In this document: positions 15,999 through 25,362 of the stretch, piece after piece | Numbering within the stretch: position 1 is the stretch's first letter | Layout of the letters: every line of letters starts with the position of its first letter | Assembly (NCBI RefSeq): GCF_003258705.1 | Contig: NZ_CP029480.1 | Span: forward strand, 4,650,001-4,714,000 | Direction: 5' to 3' | Source: Arcticibacterium luteifluviistationis | Lineage (GTDB): Bacteria; Bacteroidota; Bacteroidia; Cytophagales; Spirosomataceae | DNA: 64,000 bases | The notes under the pieces: model-generated | What the model was told of the DNA's origin: nothing | Database searches by the model: none | What the model saw: the letters and a program-made list of their open reading frames with translations, nothing else | Program-made: the position numbers and the translations under genes

Positions 15999-17345
15999 AT
16001 GTCAGAATCTAAAATTGTAGCTTTTATGGAATATGTGGAGGCTTTAAACTCCAATGAACCTGAGTTTTTACAAGCCGTACATGAAGTTGCAGAAGTTATC
16101 ATTCCATTTATTGAGAATAATCCTAAGTATCAAGGGAAGAAGTTATTAGAAAGAATGATTGAGCCAGAGCGTACCATTATGTTTAGGGTGCCATGGATGG
16201 ATGATAAAGGAGAAATACATGTAAATAGAGGAATTAGGGTAGAAATGAATTCCGCAATTGGACCATATAAAGGTGGTTTAAGGTTTCACCCAACAGTCAA
16301 CCTTAGTGTTTTGAAGTTTTTGGGTTTTGAGCAGGTATTAAAAAACTCGCTGACCACGCTACCAATGGGTGGAGGTAAAGGAGGTTCTAACTTTAACCCG
16401 AAAGGCAAATCAGATGCTGAAGTTATGAAGTTTTGTCAATCTTTTATGGGAGAATTGTTTAGGCATATAGGAGCAAACACAGATATTCCTGCAGGAGATA
16501 TAGGCGTTGGAGGTAGAGAAATTGGCTATATGTTTGGAATGTATAAAAAGCTAAGAAACGAATTTACAGGAGTATTAACAGGTAAAGGGATTGCTTATGG
16601 TGGCTCACTAATGAGGCCAGAGGCTACAGGCTACGGTACTGTTTATTTTGCTCAAAACATGTTGAATACTCGTAATTACAGTTTTGAAGGTAAAACGGTT
16701 TTGATTTCAGGCTCTGGAAATGTAGCTCAGTATGCCGCCGAAAAAGCAACAGAGCTAGGAGCCAAGGTGATAACGATGTCTGATTCTTCAGGAACTATAT
16801 ATGATGAGGATGGCATAGATGAAGAGAAATTAGCTTTTATCATGGACTTGAAGAATGTAAAACGTGGCCGTATAGAGGAATATGCGAAGGAATACCCAAA
16901 GGCAAAGTTTCTCGAAAACACACGACCATGGAATATAAAAGGAGCAATAGCACTCCCTTGTGCTACACAAAATGAATTGAACGAGACAGATGCTAAAAAC
17001 TTAGTAAGTAATGGATGCATTTGTGTGAGTGAGGGGGCTAATATGCCAAGTACTCCTGATGCTGTAGCAGTATTTCAAAAGAAAAAAATACTGTATGCCG
17101 TAGGGAAAGCTTCAAATGCCGGAGGAGTGGCAGTCTCAGGTTTAGAGATGTCGCAGAATACCTTGGGCTATAACTGGAAAAGGGAAGAGGTGGATGCCAA
17201 ACTAAGAGAGATTATGGATGACATTCATGCGTCTTGTGTGAAATATGGCAAAGAAGAAGATGGTTATATTGACTATTCAAAAGGTGCAAATATTGCTGGA
17301 TTTGTAAAAGTGGCTGATGCCATGCTAGAGCAAGGAATAGTTTAG
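15999..17345 (+). CDS. gdhA: NADP-specific glutamate dehydrogenase
   Basis: Hexameric glutamate dehydrogenase of the 450-residue type (448 residues), which aminates 2-oxoglutarate with ammonia and NADPH. Visible motifs are the substrate-binding block RGIRVEMNSAIGPYKGGLRF, the catalytic lysine region LPMGGGKGGSNFNPKGKSD, and the cofactor loop SGSGNVAQYAAEKATELGA. The C-terminal VSEGANMPSTPDAV block is typical of this class. The gene is monocistronic, with no terminator visible before the convergent methyltransferase gene 66 bases away. Confidence 0.97.
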   Translation: MSESKIVAFMEYVEALNSNEPEFLQAVHEVAEVIIPFIENNPKYQGKKLLERMIEPERTIMFRVPWMDDKGEIHVNRGIRVEMNSAIGPYKGGLRFHPTVNLSVLKFLGFEQVLKNSLTTLPMGGGKGGSNFNPKGKSDAEVMKFCQSFMGELFRHIGANTDIPAGDIGVGGREIGYMFGMYKKLRNEFTGVLTGKGIAYGGSLMRPEATGYGTVYFAQNMLNTRNYSFEGKTVLISGSGNVAQYAAEKATELGAKVITMSDSSGTIYDEDGIDEEKLAFIMDLKNVKRGRIEEYAKEYPKAKFLENTRPWNIKGAIALPCATQNELNETDAKNLVSNGCICVSEGANMPSTPDAVAVFQKKKILYAVGKASNAGGVAVSGLEMSQNTLGYNWKREEVDAKLREIMDDIHASCVKYGKEEDGYIDYSKGANIAGFVKVADAMLEQGIV

Positions 17346-17411
17346 TGTTAATTAGCGTTTTTCATTCCTTAGTATTTAAAAATGCAAAAGTGATTGGTTT
17401 AAGGTTTTAGA

Positions 17412-18194
17412 TTAAATATTGGCATATACATATTTAAAGATATTCTGAGGAATAAGAATGCGTCCGTCTTCAAGACGGAAAGGATTGACAGCTTCTTTAA
17501 CTGCCGACTTTAATTCGTTTTCGCTTACCAGCTGTAACATGCTTTGAAATGGCCCAGCCGAAACGTTTCCATACCAAAAAGTTTCAAAATTGGCATATTC
17601 AAAAGGGCAATTGACTTCTCCAGATGCTATATTAGTCAGGCCTGCTTCCGCAAAAAGAGATGCTAACTTATTTGAAACTGAAAGCTCAAATGGACCTCCT
17701 CCCTTGGGTGGCTCAGGCATGGTGTCTCGAACGGCTTTAAAAACAACACGATAATCTACTTTGTCTGGTTCGCCAAAAAGCCCTGCAATGATTTGTCCAT
17801 TGGGTTTACACACTCTTTTAAGTTCGTGTAATGCCGCTACCCTATTTTCGGAATACTGTAAAGAATTTGCCGCAAAAATTACATCAAACGTGTCATCTTC
17901 ATAGGGAAGGTTTTCTATATCCGCAACTTTGAAAACGCCTTTTGGAACCCGCAGGATAGCAAAGGAAAGTAAGGCTTCGGCTACATCAATTCCATGAACC
18001 TCAGCACCTCGTTCACTTGCTAGTATACTGGAGCCACCAGAGCCACAGCCTACATCTAGTAAAACCATGCCAGGGCCAACGTTAGTGGCATTTAGCATGG
18101 CTTCCCATAAAGGTTTGTGTAATGGTTCCTGAACCTCTGCCCAGCCATTGGGTGACTTGCCCCAGAGTTGCCCTTGTATTTCTGCTTTTTTCAT
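17412..18194 (-). CDS. class I SAM-dependent methyltransferase
   Basis: 260-residue Rossmann-fold methyltransferase. Motif I is LLDVGCGSGG (45-54), the acidic end of strand 2 is GIDVAEALL, the motif II-III region is KVADIENLPYEDDTFDVIFA, and LHELKRVCKPNGQII follows. The family (Methyltransf_11 type) covers small-molecule, quinone and lipid methylation. The sequence does not show which, and no biosynthetic partner is adjacent. It is transcribed alone toward gdhA. Confidence 0.9.
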   Translation of the reverse strand: MKKAEIQGQLWGKSPNGWAEVQEPLHKPLWEAMLNATNVGPGMVLLDVGCGSGGSSILASERGAEVHGIDVAEALLSFAILRVPKGVFKVADIENLPYEDDTFDVIFAANSLQYSENRVAALHELKRVCKPNGQIIAGLFGEPDKVDYRVVFKAVRDTMPEPPKGGGPFELSVSNKLASLFAEAGLTNIASGEVNCPFEYANFETFWYGNVSAGPFQSMLQLVSENELKSAVKEAVNPFRLEDGRILIPQNIFKYVYANI

Positions 18195-18388
18195 GACTCA
18201 TAATTTACGGTAATATTTTGAATCGATGAAATGTTTACGGTATATAGTTCTGATAAACGGTTTGTTAACAGTTCTTTATGTAGCTAGTAAGGTGTGAAAA
18301 GAACAGGCTTTTCAGCTAGGCATAAAGCGAATTTAAAATCACGCGATAAACCTGAACAATTGGCTATATACGTTAATGCATATTGCTT

Positions 18389-18883
18389 TTAGTTTGGAGA
18401 ATGCAAGCCAATTTTATTGCCTTCTGAGTCAAGGAATATTCCAAAATATCCACTTTCGTCTGCGTGTAGTGTTTTTGGCACAATGATTTTTCCACCATTT
18501 TTCTCCACTTTCTCAATAATGACTTGAAGGTTATCGCCACCATTTAGGTATATGGTAACTCCATCAGCCGAAGGTTTGTAGCCTTCTCCTTGGATAATAA
18601 CTCCCGTAACCATTTGCCCTTCGTATGGGAATATTCCCATTTGCATTTCGGGCATATCTATTTTCTCAATGTTAAGGTCCAAAATTTCTTGGTAAAAATT
18701 AATGGCTCGTGAAATTTCTGTTGCTGGAATTTCAAATATTGAAATATGACTTTTCATTTCGTTTGTTGTTTGTGTTACGTTAGAATCAATCTGTTGCTTT
18801 TCGGACTGAGATTTATTTTGACCGTAGCTGCCAATAATACCTAAGGAGAGTATTAAGGCAGCACATAGTATTGTCTTTTTCAT
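18389..18883 (-). CDS. VOC/glyoxalase-fold protein with signal peptide
   Basis: I take the ATG at 18883, because MKKTILCAALILSLGIIGSYGQ is a clear Sec signal peptide; the longer frame only adds seven residues. After a polar linker comes one VOC half-module pair of about 115 residues (SIFEIPATEISRAINFYQEI to GYFGIFLDSEGNKIGLHSPN), the usual stand-alone VOC size. Most such VOC proteins are cytoplasmic and begin near residue 43 here (MKSHISIFEIP), so this copy seems to have gained an export signal. Catalysis cannot be predicted. It lies 74 bases downstream of the AraC regulator gene and may be cotranscribed. Confidence 0.85.
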   Translation of the reverse strand: MKKTILCAALILSLGIIGSYGQNKSQSEKQQIDSNVTQTTNEMKSHISIFEIPATEISRAINFYQEILDLNIEKIDMPEMQMGIFPYEGQMVTGVIIQGEGYKPSADGVTIYLNGGDNLQVIIEKVEKNGGKIIVPKTLHADESGYFGIFLDSEGNKIGLHSPN

Positions 18884-18957
18884 ATTGTCATGGTTAATTA
18901 ACAATACAAATTTAGTTTGCCCTCAAAAGCTAAAATTGTAAAAATGCGACACGCAGA

Positions 18958-19773
18958 TTATTTGTAGAAAAGAGAGGAAAGAGCCATGTTTTCATTGTCT
19001 AAAAACTCTTTTGGGTTAATTCCGGTAAACTCCTTAAAGTCTTTGCTGAAATGAGCTTGGTCAAAATATTCACTGTCGTAAGCTATGTTGGTTAGGTTTT
19101 CAGTCTTTTTGTTTAGTAACATTTTTAAAGCAGTTTGCAATCGGATGACTTTCCCTAACTGTTTTGGACTAAGCCCAATTTGTTTTATAAAATTTCTTTC
19201 AAGTTGCCTTCTTTTGGTCAAGTCTTCTTTGAGGATTGTGTTTATGGAGGCACTTCCATTTGATGACAAAAGGGCGTCAATGGTAGTTTTTACAATGTTG
19301 TTAATAGTTGATTTGTCACAAAGCTTAGCTAAAAGAAATTTGTCTATGATTTCAATTCGTTGACTAACAGCAGTAGCCTGAATTATGTTTTGTTCTAATT
19401 CTTTAGCAGTCTTTTCTCCAAACAATAATGCTATTGGTGTTTCCTTATTGGCTAAGTTTTTAATTGGGGCTGTTACGAAGTTTGCAAAACCATAAGGGTA
19501 AAAACGAATTGCAAATGTATTTACGTAGCCCGTTGGTTCAATATAGAAAGGTTCCATGGTCTGTCCGATAACCATGGCACGGGGTTGAATGATAAACTCA
19601 TTTTCGGAAGTATATCGCTTTATATCGTCTCCAAGAATAAATGCCATTTCAATACAGCCATCTGGAATAATCCGTTGCCTTTGTACATCATTTTGGGCGG
19701 GAACTTCTAAAGTCCAGTAACAACTCACAAGTGATTCTAAATCTGGGTTTGCTTGAAACGTTTGATAGTTCAT
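18958..19773 (-). CDS. AraC-family transcriptional regulator
   Basis: 271-residue regulator. The N-terminal 160 residues (YQTFQANPDLESLVSCYWTL, then RIIPDGCIEMAFILGD and the RFYPYGFANF block) match the sensor domain common in AraC proteins of Bacteroidota (DUF6597-like). The C-terminal domain has two HTH motifs, ending FDQAHFSKDFKEFTGINPKEF. The VOC gene lies just downstream, and a VOC target is a reasonable guess. No effector can be named. Confidence 0.9.
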   Translation of the reverse strand: MNYQTFQANPDLESLVSCYWTLEVPAQNDVQRQRIIPDGCIEMAFILGDDIKRYTSENEFIIQPRAMVIGQTMEPFYIEPTGYVNTFAIRFYPYGFANFVTAPIKNLANKETPIALLFGEKTAKELEQNIIQATAVSQRIEIIDKFLLAKLCDKSTINNIVKTTIDALLSSNGSASINTILKEDLTKRRQLERNFIKQIGLSPKQLGKVIRLQTALKMLLNKKTENLTNIAYDSEYFDQAHFSKDFKEFTGINPKEFLDNENMALSSLFYK

Positions 19774-20141
19774 TTAAAGATTTGGTGTTTTATGAGATAC
19801 ACTTCAGCGTTCGCGGCTATCAGAAGTTGACGATTACGAAGCACAAAGCTTTATTTAACCTCCAATTTCTTGCATGTGCTGTTTTTATTTCCATTCGTCT
19901 CGTAAATTTCTCCATTCTTTCCAAAATGTCAAGTAACCTTTATATGATAATCTTAAATTGGGTAAATGGCTTATTCCGGAATTTTTAAGAATGGTAAACG
20001 TTTGTTAACCGTTAAGGATGAATAAATTTATCTAAGAAAATGCTCTCTCTCAAAAATCAAAAGCCTTAGCAACTAAAACCATATTATAAGGTGAGCGAGG
20101 GAAGGTCACCTACTGAAACCACCCACTCACTTATCTATTTT
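19774..20141. other. gene-free stretch
   Basis: No gene is supported. A GGTAAACGTTTGTTAACCG segment near 19991-20010 resembles a LacI-type operator and matches the element at about 15752. Otherwise nothing distinctive is seen. Confidence 0.5.
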
Positions 20142-22190
20142 CTATAAGGTATACTTATACAGGCAAAAAGAATTTGGTTTATCAATATTGAATATAACTT
20201 TCCCTTCGTAATCTGTCTTTGCTTTAAAGTCAAAACCGTCACCATATACTTTTTTGAACTTGACTTTTTTATCAGGAGCAAAAAGAGTGGGTAAATTAAA
20301 CTGTTCACTATCATTCAACTCGCGAAATACCAGTACATATCCTTCGGTATCAGAAGTCAAAAATTGGAACCCAGTAAATGACTTTCCGTTAGGCTCGTTT
20401 CCAATAGGGAAAATTTGAGCATTATGGAGTTCCGTGTGGATAGCTTTATATTGTTTGAATAATTCTATTGACTTATCGGCCTCATCAGGAAGTCCTGTAG
20501 TTTCAAAAAAACCTAGGGGCTGAGAAGGCATAGTAATGGCAAAAACATAATCAAAGGAATAATTTCCGGGAGCAAATGGCTCATCTCCATATACTTCGGC
20601 TCTTCTCCATTTATTCAAGAATTCAATTTGTAACCTTTGGGAAGGCATGTAAGCCGAAAGCATCCAGAGATTTCGTAAGGTTTGGTATGGATAATAATTT
20701 TTAAAATCTGTATACCTGTTTTCAAGGAAGATATTACCCAAATGGTTGTTGTAGTGATATCCATAGCGATTGTCGGCGGTGGCATCTACATTGAAAACCA
20801 TTTCATAATTTGTTTCTGCTAGAATTTTATTGAAAAAGCGTTCTAGATTGATGTCAGCTTTTTTTGTTGGAAGTTTAATACCGTCAACTTTTATATTGGT
20901 AATGCCGAATGTTCGGTATAGGTTAATAACTATATCGGCATCCTGTGACCAATTTGCATATTCATTTTCATTGCTCGGGTGAAACCACAAACCAATTTTT
21001 ATATTTAAAGAATCTGCTAAGGCAAGGATGCTATTAAATCCATTAGGAAAGCGTTGCTTATTAGGAAGCCAATCTTCAAAAGACCATTGGTCCCATAGTC
21101 TTTCACCAGCAACTCCTGAGTTTTTTGAAAGACCTTGCTGCCAGCCATCATCTATTTGATAATGTGTAAACCCAAATTTGTGAGCCTCCTTTAGTTCGTC
21201 CAGAATAAACTGTTCTCGTAGTTTTGTGTCTTTGTTTCTATCTCCCCACGTGTTTACCATCATCATTTCATCTCTATCTGGTCTTGAAATTCTGAGGTTG
21301 GTCTGATAGCTTCGTAAGGCTATTTTTTTTGTAATATCTTGATTATCATGTACGCCTATAACGTAGCCGAATGTTTTTACCCATTCATTGATGATTAAAT
21401 CTTCAGGCTTTATGCCCAAACCAGCAGACTTAACAATGGTGGAATTTGGTTTCAAATAAGAGGAAAAGTCATAGCCAGGGTAATTTAGTTGAATAGTAGA
21501 GCAGGGTGCTTCTTTTAGAAAATAGAGCCCTTTGTTCTCCGTTAAGCTCGACATGTACAAAATATTACCTACATATTCATTTGATTTATATGGGAGGAGG
21601 TTTTCCTTCTTAACAAAAGTGTTATTCCTGTCTGTATTATCTATAAATTCAATGGCCTCCATAGCCCAATGAATATTTTCAATATTTAACTGCTCTATGG
21701 ATATGTCTTCAGCATTGAATTGCAAGCTAGAATTTATCTTTTTTAAAGAGTATTCACTTGAGATACCCATAGAAGAAGGAAATACTTTAAAAATCTGTTT
21801 TACTTCCAAACCTTCATACTCAAGTAAAACTTGAATCATCAAATGGGACGGGATTATTGGAGAGGCATTTACTGCGGTGCTGCTGTAATTGTTTTTTTTC
21901 GAATTTACAGGTAGCCCTTTAATGCCAAAGTCGGGCGTATTTCCGTTTTTGATATTAATGGTTTTACCTGATTTTTTGTTGGCTATATCAATACTGATAA
22001 CATGTCCGCCATTCCATCGGAACCTTCTTTCAATAAAGCTGTTGCCTATAGTCAAGGTGTCATTTTGTAAAATTGAATAACAGCTTTCAATACTGTCTTT
22101 TTCACTGTTCAGTGCACCTATCAAGCCCTCATCTTGTGCAATAGTAATAGTTGATATGAACAGACAAATCAGTAGTAGCTTTTCTTTCAT
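20142..22190 (-). CDS. GH36-like alpha-galactosidase family glycoside hydrolase, secreted
   Basis: 682-residue secreted enzyme (signal peptide about 1-18, ending ITIAQ). A beta-sandwich N-terminal region is followed by a (beta/alpha)8 barrel with clan GH-D marks: NTWGDRN (313-319), YQIDDGWQ (344-351), IGLWFHPS (399-406) and IKVDG (433-437). Asp436 is the likely nucleophile; the acid/base is probably in NVDATADNR (468-475). The C-terminal 100 residues form a beta domain. The product would be an alpha-galactosidase or related retaining glycosidase; the exact sugar is not certain because the usual KWDMNR motif is altered. It is monocistronic. Confidence 0.8.
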   Translation of the reverse strand: MKEKLLLICLFISTITIAQDEGLIGALNSEKDSIESCYSILQNDTLTIGNSFIERRFRWNGGHVISIDIANKKSGKTINIKNGNTPDFGIKGLPVNSKKNNYSSTAVNASPIIPSHLMIQVLLEYEGLEVKQIFKVFPSSMGISSEYSLKKINSSLQFNAEDISIEQLNIENIHWAMEAIEFIDNTDRNNTFVKKENLLPYKSNEYVGNILYMSSLTENKGLYFLKEAPCSTIQLNYPGYDFSSYLKPNSTIVKSAGLGIKPEDLIINEWVKTFGYVIGVHDNQDITKKIALRSYQTNLRISRPDRDEMMMVNTWGDRNKDTKLREQFILDELKEAHKFGFTHYQIDDGWQQGLSKNSGVAGERLWDQWSFEDWLPNKQRFPNGFNSILALADSLNIKIGLWFHPSNENEYANWSQDADIVINLYRTFGITNIKVDGIKLPTKKADINLERFFNKILAETNYEMVFNVDATADNRYGYHYNNHLGNIFLENRYTDFKNYYPYQTLRNLWMLSAYMPSQRLQIEFLNKWRRAEVYGDEPFAPGNYSFDYVFAITMPSQPLGFFETTGLPDEADKSIELFKQYKAIHTELHNAQIFPIGNEPNGKSFTGFQFLTSDTEGYVLVFRELNDSEQFNLPTLFAPDKKVKFKKVYGDGFDFKAKTDYEGKVIFNIDKPNSFCLYKYTL

Positions 22191-22634
22191 TAGGTGTTAA
22201 GTTTTTCTATTTGACTTAGTACGAAAAAGTGTAGATATGCAAAATGCATTTATCCAAATTCAAATAAATCAAATGTTTTAGACTTAACTGTCCTATAGCT
22301 GCACGACTACCTAAGAAAACTATCTAGCTTAAAGAATAAGCCGTTTTAGCAGTTAAGGCTATAAATAACTAAGTGAAGGACTCAGGCTTTATCATTAACA
22401 TTCGTTAGTCATTTTTCTGTAAATCCTTTGGCGGTTACATACTATTGTCGCGTGATATGTCTGGCGTCTCTTTATAGAGGAACTGATGTGCATGTTTATT
22501 TCAATTAGGTTCTCAGGTTTACTGAAGGCATTTGTTCTTGGAGTTTGATAGATGCTAGTTTCTGTCAAATTCCTAGACTCTTTTCTGTTTGTTATTATTA
22601 ATAAGTAGTTTTAGACGTAAATATCCTTTAAAAA
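22191..22634. other. gene-free stretch between divergent genes
   Basis: This holds the promoters of the leftward glycosidase and the rightward haem-binding gene. TAGTTTTA (22606-22613) resembles a -7 box 22 bases before the haem-binding start, with TTTG 14 bases upstream, which is closer than usual. No ORF or RNA gene is supported. Confidence 0.4.
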
Positions 22635-23126
22635 ATGATCAAGAAAATTCTTTCAGCTCTACTAGCCATTCTTTTTGTTATTCAATTAATAAGACCAGAA
22701 AAAAACGTTTCTGACAGTGTATCAGTCAATGATATTAGTGCAAAATATGAAGTACCCGAAGATGTGCATCTTATTTTGAAAAAAGCCTGTACTGACTGCC
22801 ATTCTAATAATACGGTGTATCCATGGTATGCTAACATTCAACCAGTGGCCTGGTACCTAGATGACCACATTCAAGATGGTAAAAAACATTTTGACATGTC
22901 TGAGTTTTTGGCTTATGAGCCTTGGAGAGCACATCATAAATTAGAAGAGCTTGAAGAGGAGGTAGAAGAAAACAAAATGCCTTTAGAAGATTATGTAAGA
23001 ATTCATGAAGAGGCAGACTTAACTTCAGATGAAAAATCAAAGTTAATAGCTTGGTCAAGAGGCGTCAGAGCGGAAATGGCGGCAGATAGCACCCTAGATT
23101 TGACAAGACCAGAAAAGAAAAAATAG
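22635..23126 (+). CDS. haem-binding domain protein (monohaem CxxCH)
   Basis: 163-residue exported or membrane-anchored protein. The N-terminal hydrophobic stretch (ILSALLAILFVIQLI) is a signal anchor or signal peptide. The haem c motif CTDCH is at 52-56, followed by NNTVYPWYANIQPVAWYL and a charged helical region (LEELEEEVEENKMPLEDY), the recognisable layout of the 'haem-binding domain' family of Bacteroidota and Proteobacteria. It would act in the periplasm in redox or sensing; its partner is unknown. It is followed by a rightward SPFH gene with its own promoter-like box. Confidence 0.85.
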   Translation: MIKKILSALLAILFVIQLIRPEKNVSDSVSVNDISAKYEVPEDVHLILKKACTDCHSNNTVYPWYANIQPVAWYLDDHIQDGKKHFDMSEFLAYEPWRAHHKLEELEEEVEENKMPLEDYVRIHEEADLTSDEKSKLIAWSRGVRAEMAADSTLDLTRPEKKK

Positions 23127-23244
23127 AGGTCAGTTTTAAGGTGACTTTTGATAAAGTCATCTTCCAACCTTAATGACTTAAACCCGTATGGATATGTTAG
23201 CTTCCCTTTATCCTAATTGGGTAGTTTGGGGCGTCTAAATTGCG

Positions 23245-23252
23245 TAACTTTA
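23245..23252 (+). promoter_or_regulatory. putative -7 box of the SPFH gene
   Basis: TAACTTTA (one mismatch from TAnnTTTG) lies 22 bases before the start codon, with TTTG at 23225-23228 (16-base spacing). Confidence 0.35.
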
Positions 23253-23274
23253 GCCTTAATCAAACAGAAAGTCT

Positions 23275-24177
23275 ATGTCATTGTTATTATTTTTAGGCCT
23301 TGCGGCCATTATTGCCAGTTTTGTGGTAAACACACCTACGTCTCCCGTACAGAAACTGTCTGGAGTTATCAGAATAGCTGGTTTTGTTTTATTAGCACTT
23401 GGAGCATTGTCAAAGGCTGTTATTCAAATTGACCCAGGACAAGTCGGCGTTCAATCATTATTCGGAAATGTGCAAGAAAGAACATTGCCAAGTGGTTTGA
23501 GCGTTGTAAATCCATTGGTAGAGGTAAAAGAGTTTGATATTAAAACTCAAAATTATACCATGTCTGGAGTTAATGATGCAGGAAATGCAGGAGACGATGA
23601 TGCTATTAAAGCCTTGTCTCAAGATGGTCTTGAGGTAACTATTGACTTAACTGTTTTATATAGAATTATACCTTCTAGTGCACCTTCTATATATAGGGAG
23701 TTAGGTACTAGCTATAGAGATTTGATAGTTAGGCCAATCGCTAGAACAAGAATTAGAGATTTGGCTGCCAATTATGAAGCAGTATCACTTTATTCTTCTA
23801 AAAGGGAAGAGTTTCAGTCTAAGATTTTTGAAGCCATTGATAGTGACTTTACCTCTAGAGGTTTAGTATTAGAGCAGCTTTTGGTGCGTAACATTACTTT
23901 GCCAGAATCTGTTAAGAAGGCTATTGAGTCAAAAATTAACGCAGAACAAGATGCTCAGAAAATGGAGTTTGTGCTTCAAAAAGAGCAACAAGAAGCAGAG
24001 CGTAAAAGAGTAGAGGCAAGAGGTATTGCAGATTATCAAGAAATTATCGCATCTACTTTAACTTCTAAGCAGTTGCAGTATGAATCTATTTTAGCTCAGA
24101 AAGAGCTGTCATTATCTCCAAATGCTAAAGTGGTGATTATGGGAAGCGGTAAAGGAAATATTCTTATTAGTCAGTAA
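23275..24177 (+). CDS. SPFH/prohibitin-family membrane protein
   Basis: 300-residue protein with two N-terminal hydrophobic segments (LLLFLGLAAIIASFVV and IRIAGFVLLALGALSK), then a prohibitin-homology domain (about 45-230: IDPGQVGVQSLFGNVQERTL, then YRELGTSYRDLIVRPIARTRIRDLAA) and a coiled-coil flotillin-like region (KEQQEAERKRVEARGIADYQEII). Such proteins form large ring or cage assemblies on the membrane and often regulate proteases such as FtsH. No nfeD partner is adjacent, so this is the prohibitin type rather than the nfeD-linked type. It ends in a strong terminator. Confidence 0.92.
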   Translation: MSLLLFLGLAAIIASFVVNTPTSPVQKLSGVIRIAGFVLLALGALSKAVIQIDPGQVGVQSLFGNVQERTLPSGLSVVNPLVEVKEFDIKTQNYTMSGVNDAGNAGDDDAIKALSQDGLEVTIDLTVLYRIIPSSAPSIYRELGTSYRDLIVRPIARTRIRDLAANYEAVSLYSSKREEFQSKIFEAIDSDFTSRGLVLEQLLVRNITLPESVKKAIESKINAEQDAQKMEFVLQKEQQEAERKRVEARGIADYQEIIASTLTSKQLQYESILAQKELSLSPNAKVVIMGSGKGNILISQ

Positions 24178-24201
24178 TTTACAAACTGATGTATAAAAGG
24201 C

Positions 24202-24227
24202 AAGGCCACCCTAGGGTGGCCTTTTTT
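24202..24227 (+). terminator. intrinsic terminator after SPFH gene
   Basis: A perfect palindrome centred on CTAG (arms AAGGCCACC and GGTGGCCTT, 24202-24223) followed by a T run to 24227. Confidence 0.9.
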
Positions 24228-24269
24228 AAATCTACACTGGATTATTAGTCGTGTAGCACATAATTATCT

Positions 24270-25082
24270 TTAGTTGCATTTGAACTCGTAACTCACATTC
24301 TGAGTACTCACATCACCACCTCTTTCAGTTGTTGTTTCAGAACTCATTGGCAGTCCTTGATTATTATAGGAGTAGTTAATATCTGTTCTCTGATCTACTT
24401 TACCATCTTCATCATAAATTCTCCCAGACACGAGATTGTTTTCTCCAAAAAAACTGAAAAAGTTATTCGCAATTCCCACAAAACCTAGTGCTGCTATTTT
24501 ATATGCTTTAGGGTGAAACTGTGGTTTATCGTCATATACATCCCCCACAAAAGCTAGCTTTTCCGGTTCTCCGTCAATACTAGTCAACACTTGAGAAACA
24601 TTTTTTCCGCTATAAACTATCCTAGTGTTTCCAGAAATTTCTTTTCCAAAAAGCTTTACTGTGGTTACCACGGCAGATATATTTCCATCATTCAAAACAA
24701 ATGAGTTGGTTAAAAATGATATTCCACCTACGGAGGTGCTCGTTTTATTTACGCGGCCGTTATCATCGTAAGTATATGTTACTTTTAATGTTTCATTTTC
24801 GTTTTCTGATTCTACCTCCATGGTTTTGATCAATCCTTTTTCGTCGTACTTAAAGCTCATGATAGTCTCACTTTCTTCCATGCTGTAAATCCGAATAAGG
24901 TTGTCTTGCACATATTCAAAGTCACGAACAGTTTTACCAGAGCCATCTACCATGGCTAATAATGGGCACACTCCACTCTCTCCTGAGAAAGGATCTATAT
25001 CACCTTTGTTTTTCTTTTTACAAGAAAATGCGAGTGGTATTAAAATACTAAGGAGTGTTATTTTGACGAATTGTCTATTCAT
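24270..25082 (-). CDS. hypothetical lipoprotein with YD-repeat-like strands
   Basis: 270 residues from the ATG at 25082, chosen because the signal peptide MNRQFVKITLLSILIPLAFSC ends in a good lipobox (AFSC). The rest is beta-rich with repeated phrases of the YD/RHS type (KYDEKGLIKTMEVESE, TYDDNGRVNKTST, IYDEDGKVDQRTDINYSYNN), the pattern of Bacteroidota outer-membrane lipoproteins of the DUF4595 sort; that family assignment is a guess. No enzymatic motif is seen. It lies alone between convergent and divergent neighbours. Confidence 0.8.
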   Translation of the reverse strand: MNRQFVKITLLSILIPLAFSCKKKNKGDIDPFSGESGVCPLLAMVDGSGKTVRDFEYVQDNLIRIYSMEESETIMSFKYDEKGLIKTMEVESENENETLKVTYTYDDNGRVNKTSTSVGGISFLTNSFVLNDGNISAVVTTVKLFGKEISGNTRIVYSGKNVSQVLTSIDGEPEKLAFVGDVYDDKPQFHPKAYKIAALGFVGIANNFFSFFGENNLVSGRIYDEDGKVDQRTDINYSYNNQGLPMSSETTTERGGDVSTQNVSYEFKCN

Positions 25083-25362
25083 ATTGCTGCAAGTTTTCAT
25101 GCCTACAGCATTTATAGGCAAAAATTGTACCGATAATGCCTGTATCGGTAATCTTTTAGAGGTCTTTCGTATATAGATACTGCTTTGCGAAAGTTTTTTT
25201 GGTATCTCTAAGATTTAAAGCTTTGAACTTTTTGGAAGGAAAAAACAGCCTAAATCTAATGATTGACAAGGTTTTCTTTGGTAGAAAATTTACTATCTTG
25301 CCACATAAATAGGTGATAGGTTTATTATAAGTCACTTAATACATAATTCAGATAGAACCCAG

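Noticed and set aside
23217-23432. 71-residue rightward frame overlapping the SPFH start
   Set aside because: It overlaps the well supported SPFH gene in another frame and contains its promoter box.
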